A DNA stretch of 13,757 bases from an uncultured bacterium (GTDB lineage Bacteria; Patescibacteriota; Minisyncoccia; Minisyncoccales; JAQTVQ01). Location of the stretch: NCBI GenBank assembly GCA_903839905.1, contig CAIMDX010000032.1:1-13757 (forward strand), read 5' to 3'. A program made the position numbers and the translations under genes. The notes under the pieces are model-generated. The model was not told where the DNA came from and did no database searches. It worked only from the letters and a program-made list of their open reading frames with translations. The first letter of the stretch is position 1. Each line of letters begins with the position of its first letter. This document shows, piece after piece, positions 5,126 through 10,562 of this stretch.

Positions 5126-5230
5126 AATTTACAGTATTGTCCTGTTCCAGTCGGTCAACTGGGCAGATAGCCTAAATTTTTAAAAGAGCTATCTGCCTAA
5201 TTCCCAAGGGAGTGGCAGACAAGCCCTTTT
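5126..5230 (+). promoter_or_regulatory. Long structured leader with mutually exclusive stems
   Basis: Hairpin 1: CCAGT/ACTGG (5147-5151 with 5158-5162). Hairpin 2: GGCAGATAGC/GCTATCTGCC (5162-5171 with 5188-5197), ten bp, sharing G5162 with hairpin 1. Hairpin 3: AAGGG/CCCTT (5206-5210 with 5224-5228), followed by TT and an A run. A second GGCAGA at 5214-5219, in the loop of hairpin 3, is complementary to TCTGCC (5192-5197) in the 3' arm of hairpin 2. The leader can therefore fold in two exclusive ways, like a riboswitch or attenuator. I recognise no known ligand-binding core. Confidence 0.5.
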
Positions 5231-5246
5231 AAAAAAAAATAATACA

Positions 5247-5870
5247 ATGGTTGGAATAATCATTGTCTGTTTCTTCGTTCTCTACTTTTTTATCTATTTT
5301 GCTTACAAAGTAAGCGAAAGATTTTGTTCAGAGCTGTGGATATTTGGATGGATGAAAGAAAAAGAGCTGAAAAACTTTTTAGAAATCGCTCCATGGGCCA
5401 TACTGATAGTTATATTAGGTTTGGCGATAACAGGAGAAGATGCTTTAAAAGTGTCAAAAGATTATGCTTGGAAAGAATCCCAAGCAAAATCATCGGCTGA
5501 AAAAAGATTAACTGAAGCTGATCTAAAGATTATGGCTTTGGAAGACGAAAAGCATTTTGCTTCTCAGTCACAGGTTCCGGTCGTTAAGACCGAAGCCCAA
5601 AAAAGTCCTGAAGACAAAAAAGAAGAAAGCCAAAACGAAATCGTTTCGGCAGTAGAAAAAATGAAGCAAACAGAGAATGTAAGCAATTCCGTTAAAACGG
5701 AAGCTAAGGATGAAACAGATCTTGCCAAGCTTAAGGCGCAGATAGATGCCCTTAATTTGAGCATAGCGGCGGCTAAAGCGCAAGTTTCGGCGCCAATAGC
5801 GCCGGTTTCAGCAGATGCTGAAACATCAAAAGGAACAAAGACAACGGAAGTTGTTGCGACAATGAATTAA
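5247..5870 (+). CDS. Hypothetical two-TM protein with long soluble tail, 207 aa
   Basis: Unrecognised. Two hydrophobic segments (about residues 2-20, GIIIVCFFVLYFFIYFAY, and 46-63, APWAILIVILGLAITG) are joined by a charged loop. From residue 65 the protein is hydrophilic and low in complexity: rich in Ala, Glu, Lys, Ser and Gln, with a probable coiled coil at about 70-102 (SQAKSSAEKRLTEADLKI onward) and another at about 155-180 (DLAKLKAQIDALNLSIAAA). It ends in an Ala/Pro/Thr-rich tail. This looks like a membrane-anchored tail or scaffold protein; the side of the membrane is not clear. The ATG at 5247 is preceded by an A-rich stretch without a Shine-Dalgarno sequence. It is transcribed alone from the 5091 promoter and ends in a strong terminator. 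Function unknown. Confidence 0.75.
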   Translation: MVGIIIVCFFVLYFFIYFAYKVSERFCSELWIFGWMKEKELKNFLEIAPWAILIVILGLAITGEDALKVSKDYAWKESQAKSSAEKRLTEADLKIMALEDEKHFASQSQVPVVKTEAQKSPEDKKEESQNEIVSAVEKMKQTENVSNSVKTEAKDETDLAKLKAQIDALNLSIAAAKAQVSAPIAPVSADAETSKGTKTTEVVATMN

Positions 5871-5887
5871 TTGCCGTAATAAAAAAC

Positions 5888-5912
5888 AAAAAGAGCTTTC
5901 TGGCTCTTTTTT
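5888..5912 (+). terminator. Terminator of the 5247 gene
   Basis: Nine-bp stem AAAAAGAGC/GCTCTTTTT (5888-5896 with 5903-5911), 6-nt loop, followed by a T-rich tail that merges with the dnaX promoter region. Confidence 0.88.
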
Positions 5913-5917
5913 GTTTT

Positions 5918-5946
5918 TTGATTTTTGGTTTTGGATGTGGTATAAA
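5918..5946 (+). promoter_or_regulatory. Promoter of dnaX
   Basis: TTGATT (5918-5923), 17-bp spacer, TATAAA (5941-5946) with an extended -10 TGG just before it (5938-5940). The -10 ends 16 nt before ATG 5963, so the leader would be about 10 nt. It starts within the T tail of the preceding terminator. Confidence 0.65.
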
Positions 5947-5962
5947 AAAACAGCAAATACCT

Positions 5963-7060
5963 ATGGAAAATCTTGTTTTATACCGTAAATACCGGCCTCA
6001 AAGCTTCAAAGATTTTGTGGGGCAGGAGCATATAGTAAAAACTTTGGCTAACGAAATAGCAATGGGAAATATTTCCCATGCTTATTTATTTTCAGGCCCG
6101 AGAGGCACCGGCAAAACAACGCTGGCCAGGCTTTTTGCCAAAGCTGTTTGTTGCCAGAATTTGAAAGGTTTTGAACCGTGCAACGAATGTCCGGCTTGTT
6201 TGGAAATAAACAAAGGCAAGACAGTGGACTTAATAGAGATAGACACCGCTTCCAACCGCGGCATTGATGATGTGAAAGAGTTAAGAGAGGGGATAAAATT
6301 CTCTCCAAGTTTTTTGAAATACAAGGTTTTAATTTTGGACGAATCTCATCAACTTTCAAAAGACGCAGCTAACGCGCTTTTGAAAATATTGGAAGAGCCC
6401 CCGGCCCACGCTATTTTTATTTTGGCCACGACCGAGCTTCATAAAATGATCCCGACTATTTTGTCGCGCTGCCAAAGATTTGATTTTCATAAAATTCCGG
6501 GACCGCAAATTATAGAAAAATTAGCTTCCATCTGCGAGCAGGAAAAAGTAAAGATAGAAAGGGAAGCGCTGGCTTTAATTGCGGCCAATGCCGAAGGTGC
6601 TTTGCGTGATGCGGAAAGTATTTTGGACCAGGTCATCAGCTTTTTGCCGGATATCAAGATCACAGCCCAGGATGTCCAGAATATTCTTGGCTTGGTGGAT
6701 ATAACCCTTGCAATTAAGTTTAGCGATTTGCTGATTAAGAAAGACGCGAAAGGAGCCATTTCGTTTTTGAATGATAATTTGGAAAAAGGTTTGGACCCGG
6801 TAGAATTTGCCAAGACATTTATAAATTATTTAAGAAAGATATTGATCCTGCAAGTTAGCCCTGATCTGGACGGCTATGCCGTGGCTGAGCTTGAACAAAC
6901 CGCCCAAAATTTGGTAAAACAACAGGCGAAAGAAATAAAGCCCGAAGATTTGCGGAAATTATTAAAGCTGTTTCTGGAAGCAGAAAGAAAAATAAAGTAC
7001 GCGGCCATACCGCAACTGCCGCTAGAGATAGCAATAGTAGAGTCGTGCGGAACAGTTTAA
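5963..7060 (+). CDS. dnaX: DNA polymerase III clamp-loader subunit DnaX (gamma-like, short)
   Basis: ATPase of the clamp loader, which opens the beta clamp and loads it on primed DNA. It has 365 aa from ATG 5963 (MENLVLYRKYRP, the standard DnaX opening); the open frame to 5918 is not used. AAA+ features: Walker A GPRGTGKT (45-52), Zn module Cys64, Cys73, Cys76, Cys79, Walker B LILDE (123-127), sensor 1 ATT (155-157), arginine finger in SRC (168-170), sensor 2 GALRDAES (212-219). Domain III, which holds the oligomer together, runs from about 240 to the end, closing with the family's QLPLEIAI. There is no tau extension (domains IV-V), and a tRNA gene starts 26 bp after the stop, so none is hidden by a frameshift. 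In E. coli those domains tie the loader to DnaB and the polymerase. The main identification is certain. Confidence 0.96.
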   Translation: MENLVLYRKYRPQSFKDFVGQEHIVKTLANEIAMGNISHAYLFSGPRGTGKTTLARLFAKAVCCQNLKGFEPCNECPACLEINKGKTVDLIEIDTASNRGIDDVKELREGIKFSPSFLKYKVLILDESHQLSKDAANALLKILEEPPAHAIFILATTELHKMIPTILSRCQRFDFHKIPGPQIIEKLASICEQEKVKIEREALALIAANAEGALRDAESILDQVISFLPDIKITAQDVQNILGLVDITLAIKFSDLLIKKDAKGAISFLNDNLEKGLDPVEFAKTFINYLRKILILQVSPDLDGYAVAELEQTAQNLVKQQAKEIKPEDLRKLLKLFLEAERKIKYAAIPQLPLEIAIVESCGTV

Positions 7061-7086
7061 CTTGTTTGGATTATTTTTTTAAACAT

Positions 7087-7157
7087 TGCGGGATCGTCTA
7101 ATGGTAGGACAACGCCCTTTGAAGGCGTCTATCTTGGTTCGAATCCAAGTCCCGCAG
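7087..7157 (+). tRNA. tRNA-Gln (anticodon UUG)
   Basis: A complete cloverleaf is visible. Acceptor stem TGCGGGA/TCCCGCA (7087-7093 with 7150-7156), discriminator G at 7157. D arm GTCT...GGAC. Anticodon stem ACGCC/GGCGT (7112-7116 with 7124-7128) around loop CTTTGAA with anticodon TTG at 7119-7121. Four-base variable region, then T stem CTTGG/CCAAG (7133-7137 with 7145-7149) with loop TTCGAAT. The CCA end is not encoded (CTA follows), so it must be added by a nucleotidyltransferase. It lies 26 bp after dnaX with no clear separate promoter and may be read through from it. Confidence 0.97.
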
Positions 7158-7229
7158 CTAACAGCTTTTGGTATTGAGCGAGACCGAATCGTCTTATATT
7201 CTCAAGATTTTAGGTTTTCGTTAAGAAGT

Positions 7230-7251
7230 GGCGAGCTTATAGCTCGCCTTT
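7230..7251 (+). terminator. Hairpin after tRNA-Gln, probable terminator
   Basis: Perfect 8-bp stem GGCGAGCT/AGCTCGCC (7230-7237 with 7241-7248), 3-nt loop, followed by only TTT then A residues. A weak terminator by tail but a stable stem. It lies 72 bp after the tRNA. I see nothing coding between 7158 and 7281. A second, imperfect hairpin (7265-7284, AACC/GGTT) overlaps the stop codon of the minus-strand gene. Confidence 0.55.
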
Positions 7252-7281
7252 AAAATTAGAGGTAAACCGGCTTAAAGCGGG

Positions 7282-8355
7282 TTACAGTATTTTCAATTTT
7301 TTTGTCGATCTTAATTTTTTGTTTTCTTCTTCCAGTTTTTTTATTTGTTCTTTTAATTCCACCATTCTTAGCTCTCTTCCGATGGTCAGCCTGTGGAACC
7401 CTTCTAGTTCTGCGACCCTTTCCTGTAAGGCGATTTTTGAGTCTTCCTCGTTTATCCTGGCCTTATATACTTCGCCAGCTGCATCGTTCAGGCTTTTTGA
7501 CAGGCTTACTATTTCCGTATCCAGACTTCCCGTAGAGAATAGGGTTTTTTCTCCTTTCGGGAGATCTTTGGCGAAATCACTAATCCCTGAAAAAGCTTGG
7601 TAGATTGAAAAGGATAATAAGTTGCTTATCATTACCGCCATAATCAATCCGATCAAAGAAAAGACCAAGACCTTTGCGTTGAAAGCGGCCATAAAACTTA
7701 AGACCGTCATAACGATTACGATCGGAACCAACAGAAAAAAAAGAAATTTTATTTTGATGTTGTTGGGCCACGATTTTGGCTCCTTAATATCTTCTCCTTT
7801 TTCCATCAAAGCTTTCCTGCACTCTTTAAGGACGGGGAAAATAAATCTTTCGGCAAAAAATCCGGCGAATATCACAAGCAATAAGACCGCAATGATCCCG
7901 CTTACTAAAATTATAAAGAGGTTGGTCGTTCCTCCCGTCAGAAATTCTGCCAAGAGGACCGAAAGAACTACGAGTGAACCTAACTCGGCACCCTTGATCC
8001 AGTCACCAGGTCTTTTGGAAAGAGACGAAAATATTTCTTTCAATGTTTCCGTGGGAAGGCCAGGAAGCAGATGTCCATTTTTTATGTTATCGTTCAATAT
8101 TCTTAGATCTTTTCTTTTTTCTTTAATGCCGAATATCCTTAGCAATCCGTATTCAACGCTAATGAGCAAGGCTCCGGTCACAACACATATAAAAAAAGTG
8201 AGAATGAAGATATTCCTGGTTCCCGTTTTTTCAAAATCGGCCTGGCTGAGTACGAGAAAAAATCCGAAAAAAACGCATAAAGCCGCCCATCCCAGAAGGG
8301 AGATCAATACATCCAGAGTATAGGGGACTTTTAATAATTTTGGGGGATAGTTCAT
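7282..8355 (-). CDS. Six-TM membrane protein with HAMP-like and coiled-coil tail, no output domain
   Basis: 357 aa from ATG 8355 (MNYPPKLLKVPYTLD); the frame stays open to a TTG at 8394 inside the upstream gene, a less likely start. Six hydrophobic segments lie at about 15-38, 48-72, 123-141, 146-168, 203-222 and 227-249. A HAMP-like region follows the last one (about 250-300). A long coiled coil then runs from about 303 to 350, containing FHRLTIGRELRMVELKEQIK. As I recall, that segment joins HAMP or PAS regions to the kinase core in CPR histidine kinases; here the protein simply ends (TKKLKIL) with no kinase, cyclase or other catalytic domain. A role in membrane sensing or scaffolding through the coiled coil is inferred. 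The ATG lies 10 nt after the stop of the reductase gene, so both are one transcription unit. Specific function unknown. Confidence 0.8.
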   Translation of the reverse strand: MNYPPKLLKVPYTLDVLISLLGWAALCVFFGFFLVLSQADFEKTGTRNIFILTFFICVVTGALLISVEYGLLRIFGIKEKRKDLRILNDNIKNGHLLPGLPTETLKEIFSSLSKRPGDWIKGAELGSLVVLSVLLAEFLTGGTTNLFIILVSGIIAVLLLVIFAGFFAERFIFPVLKECRKALMEKGEDIKEPKSWPNNIKIKFLFFLLVPIVIVMTVLSFMAAFNAKVLVFSLIGLIMAVMISNLLSFSIYQAFSGISDFAKDLPKGEKTLFSTGSLDTEIVSLSKSLNDAAGEVYKARINEEDSKIALQERVAELEGFHRLTIGRELRMVELKEQIKKLEEENKKLRSTKKLKIL

Positions 8356-8365
8356 ATTTTTAATC

Positions 8366-9388
8366 TTATTCTTCAAAACTGGGTTTCCCTTCAAAATATA
8401 TTTGGAACTTTTTTATTTTTATCAGTCTCATAAAGATAATTAAAAAGTATTTTGTCATAAAAGGCATGGCGTCGGTCATTTTTTTGAAAAATTCCTGTCT
8501 TCCTTTTACCTTTAAAAACTCCTTAAGGAGCGGCATCTTGTATTCCGGATCCAATATCTTCATTCCTATTTCCCGTCCGCTTATCAAAGCTGGCGCGATC
8601 CCTTCTCCTGTTGTTCTGGAGGTTAGGCCTGCGGCCTCTCCGGCTAAAAAAATGTTCCCAAAAATACATCCCTTATAAAGAAAATTCAATGTAGCGGCTC
8701 CCGGTTTAACATCGGAAAAAGTATAGTTGTTCTCTTTTAAAAATTTTTCCAAAAATTCTTTGGCTTTTTCCATAGTTGCTTCTTTAGGTTCAAAAAATAC
8801 TCCGATATTAGTATGGGTCTTATGGGGGAAGACCCATAAATATCCCGATCCTAATATTTCCGGGTAAAAACGCCATTCAACATCATTGACGATCTCCGGG
8901 ACCTTATACCTTAAGCCGATTGAAACTTTTGTCTTCAACCCGAGGAATTTTCTTACTACAGAAAGAGATCCGTCTGCTCCAACCAAATATTTGTAACTGA
9001 ATTTTCCCTTATCAGTTAAGATGCTGCCTTTATTGATCTGCTTTACTGTCGTTTCTTTCAGAATGGTGATATTCTTGATTCCTTTTATCCTTTCAAGAAG
9101 ATATTGCCCTAGGTCATATCTTTCCATTGTTCTTAATGGGAATGCCAGGTTCATCCTGTCTTCTTTCCCCGACAGATAAATAATTTGATCGTTAAAGGTT
9201 CTTGTCATTAATCCAGGGATGTTGAATTTAGCGTTAAGGCAGGATAGCCCGCCCGCGCATACCTTCGGGCCAATCTCTTTATTTTTCTCAATCAACAAAA
9301 CGGAAAGTTTAGAGTCCTTTAATTGTTTGGCGCATTCCAGCCCCGCGGGACCGGCTCCGATTATAATGACATCGAAATTTTTTTCCAT
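8366..9388 (-). CDS. Geranylgeranyl reductase family FAD-dependent oxidoreductase
   Basis: Flavoprotein of the family that saturates double bonds of polyprenyl chains (archaeal lipids, chlorophyll side chain, menaquinone). 340 aa. N-terminal Rossmann FAD motif GAGPAG (11-16). Substrate-side motif PKVCAGGLS (41-49) with the conserved Cys. GADG (137-140) of the second FAD contact, family motif GSGYLWVFP (180-188), and C-terminal FAD-binding LAGEAAGLTSRTTGEGI (248-264). The usual GDAAG has Glu in place of Asp (GEAAG). The C-terminal basic hydrophobic segment (about 308-328, PFMTKYFLIIFMRLIKIKK) probably sits on the membrane. The true substrate cannot be told from sequence. First gene of a pair with the HAMP protein. 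The ATG at 9388 has no Shine-Dalgarno sequence; a GATAAT box at 9412-9407 suggests a leader of about 10 nt. Confidence 0.88.
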   Translation of the reverse strand: MEKNFDVIIIGAGPAGLECAKQLKDSKLSVLLIEKNKEIGPKVCAGGLSCLNAKFNIPGLMTRTFNDQIIYLSGKEDRMNLAFPLRTMERYDLGQYLLERIKGIKNITILKETTVKQINKGSILTDKGKFSYKYLVGADGSLSVVRKFLGLKTKVSIGLRYKVPEIVNDVEWRFYPEILGSGYLWVFPHKTHTNIGVFFEPKEATMEKAKEFLEKFLKENNYTFSDVKPGAATLNFLYKGCIFGNIFLAGEAAGLTSRTTGEGIAPALISGREIGMKILDPEYKMPLLKEFLKVKGRQEFFKKMTDAMPFMTKYFLIIFMRLIKIKKFQIYFEGKPSFEE

Positions 9389-9542
9389 AATTTATCGTTA
9401 AAAAATATTATCTTTGCTCTATATCGCCCTCTGAGAAGATTATAATATTTATATTACCACGATTTTGATCATTCAACAGTGGAATATTTTTTTGGGAAAA
9501 TGGTATCAACTCTAATTTTTTAGCATAATTGATTGAAGAATT

Positions 9543-9571
9543 ATTACAGAGCGTTAATTTTGTGTTAGAAT
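9543..9571 (+). promoter_or_regulatory. Extended -10 promoter of the 9578 gene
   Basis: ATTACA (9543-9548), 17-bp spacer, TAGAAT (9566-9571) preceded by TGT (9563-9565), an extended -10. The -10 ends 6 nt before ATG 9578, so the message would be leaderless. The remaining divergent region 9389-9542 is very AT-rich and shows no other clear element. Confidence 0.6.
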
Positions 9572-9577
9572 ATTAAT

Positions 9578-10198
9578 ATGAAAAAATATTTTATCGCTAT
9601 TGTCGTTATCGTTTTTTTGGCTTTGGCCGGCGGTGTTGTCTGGCTTAAATTTTTCAGTACGCCGAAACAAGTTGCCTGCACAATGGAAGCAAAGCTTTGT
9701 CCTGATGGTTCTTCTGTCGGGCGCACTGGCCCTAATTGCGAATTTGCCAGCTGCCCTGAAGTGATAAATAATAATCCTGGATGGAAAACATTTAGCGATG
9801 ACGCGCAAGGCGTTTCGTTCCAATATCCCGATCAGCTTAATACGATTTACATCCATCCTGTTGATTGGCCGCCGCAGATAACAGTTGCCAACGGTCCGTT
9901 TGTTTGTACTGAATCCGGTTCTGAAATAATGCAAGCCGGACAAACGCAAAAGATTATAATTAATAGCCGCGAATATTGTTTGACTAAAGAAAGCGAGGGA
10001 GCGGCTGGAAGCACCTATACTCAATACGCATACGCATTTCCTAAAAATGATAAGGTTTTGACCTTTGCGTTCACCTTGCGCTCCGTGCAATGTGCCAACT
10101 ATGACAATCCGCAAAAGACCGAGTGCGAAAGCGAGCGCACGGCATTTGATATAGACAGCACGATTGATCGTATGGCGCAGAGCGTGCAACTTAAATAA
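9578..10198 (+). CDS. Membrane-anchored exported Cys-rich protein, 206 aa
   Basis: The N-terminus MKKYFIAIVVIVFLALAGGVV is an uncleaved signal anchor (TM at about 5-24) without a lipobox. It is followed by a small Cys motif: Cys34, Cys41, Cys54, Cys59 in ACTMEAKLCPDGS...GPNCEFASCP, a short module I recall from many CPR exported proteins and similar in layout to a minimal Kazal-type knot. The remaining domain (about 68-206) begins WKTFSDDAQGVSFQYPD, like the PsbP-like or related secreted beta domains, and has four more Cys (110, 134, 172, 183). Eight Cys in an exported protein suggests disulphides. Function unknown; a cell-surface role is inferred. It is leaderless by promoter position. The stop is followed by a decayed mltG fragment. 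Confidence 0.8.
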   Translation: MKKYFIAIVVIVFLALAGGVVWLKFFSTPKQVACTMEAKLCPDGSSVGRTGPNCEFASCPEVINNNPGWKTFSDDAQGVSFQYPDQLNTIYIHPVDWPPQITVANGPFVCTESGSEIMQAGQTQKIIINSREYCLTKESEGAAGSTYTQYAYAFPKNDKVLTFAFTLRSVQCANYDNPQKTECESERTAFDIDSTIDRMAQSVQLK

Positions 10199-10206
10199 GC
10201 TTATAA

Positions 10207-10434
10207 ATATGGCGGGAAAACTGTCATTTAAGCGGTTTTTGTTTAAAAATAATATCGGCTGATCCTCATCCGATTTGCAATCCGGGAATTCCTGCAATTG
10301 AAGCAACATTAAATCCGGCTGAAACTGATTGCATTTATTATCTTCACAATGCAGACCATATTACCCATTGCTCTAAAACTTATGAAGAGCACTTGGATAA
10401 TATAGAAAAGTATTTGAAAAACGGAGAAGAATAG
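10207..10434 (+). pseudogene. C-terminal remnant of endolytic murein transglycosylase MltG (YceG-like)
   Basis: The frame from 10264 to TAG 10432-10434 encodes 56 residues that match the conserved C-terminus of MltG: PHPICNPGIPAIEATLNPAE, then TDCIYYLH, then the KTYEEHLDNIEKYL ending. Family members have GLPPGPI.NPG..AI.A.LNP...D.LYF......H.F..T..EH. The frame is open from 10207 but holds no ATG, GTG or TTG before the matching part. The GLPP stretch is degraded (SADP), and the membrane anchor, LysM-like part and catalytic Glu region are absent. It is therefore a broken gene, not an active enzyme. It lies between the 9578 gene and a terminator that may once have ended mltG. The family match is by memory of the motif. 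Confidence 0.72.
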
Positions 10435-10468
10435 CTGCTCTCAAAAAAGTTATTGTAAAAGATCTAAT

Positions 10469-10494
10469 AAAAAGCGGACAAGAGTCCGCTTTTT
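10469..10494 (+). terminator. Strong intrinsic terminator
   Basis: Perfect 11-bp stem AAAAAGCGGAC/GTCCGCTTTTT (10469-10479 with 10484-10494), 4-nt loop AAGA, T run in the 3' arm. It ends the 9578 unit and the mltG remnant. The A run would also allow termination on the other strand. Confidence 0.92.
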
Positions 10495-10547
10495 GCTGGA
10501 AAAATTTGCACATGCTAGTCCAGTTTCCCTAAAAACCTGGATGGCTG

Positions 10548-10553
10548 TATAAT
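10548..10553 (+). promoter_or_regulatory. -10 box of recQ
   Basis: Perfect TATAAT ending 9 nt before ATG 10563, preceded by CTG. No convincing -35 box. The start site would lie 1-3 nt before or at the ATG, so the mRNA is leaderless or nearly so. Confidence 0.6.
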
Positions 10554-10562
10554 GAACTCTTC

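Noticed and set aside
7158..7281. A second tRNA or small RNA after tRNA-Gln
   Set aside because: No acceptor or T-arm pairing can be made; only a terminator-like hairpin at 7230-7248 is supported.
7622..8323. Plus-strand open frame of 233 codons
   Set aside because: Antisense shadow of the six-TM protein; its composition (Lys, Ile, Thr and Pro rich) mirrors hydrophobic codons on the other strand.
9554..10309. Long minus-strand open frame of 251 codons
   Set aside because: It lies opposite the 9578 gene, has no promoter, starts within the mltG remnant, and its translation is rich in Arg, Cys and Phe with no domain; the plus strand has the exported protein with clear motifs.
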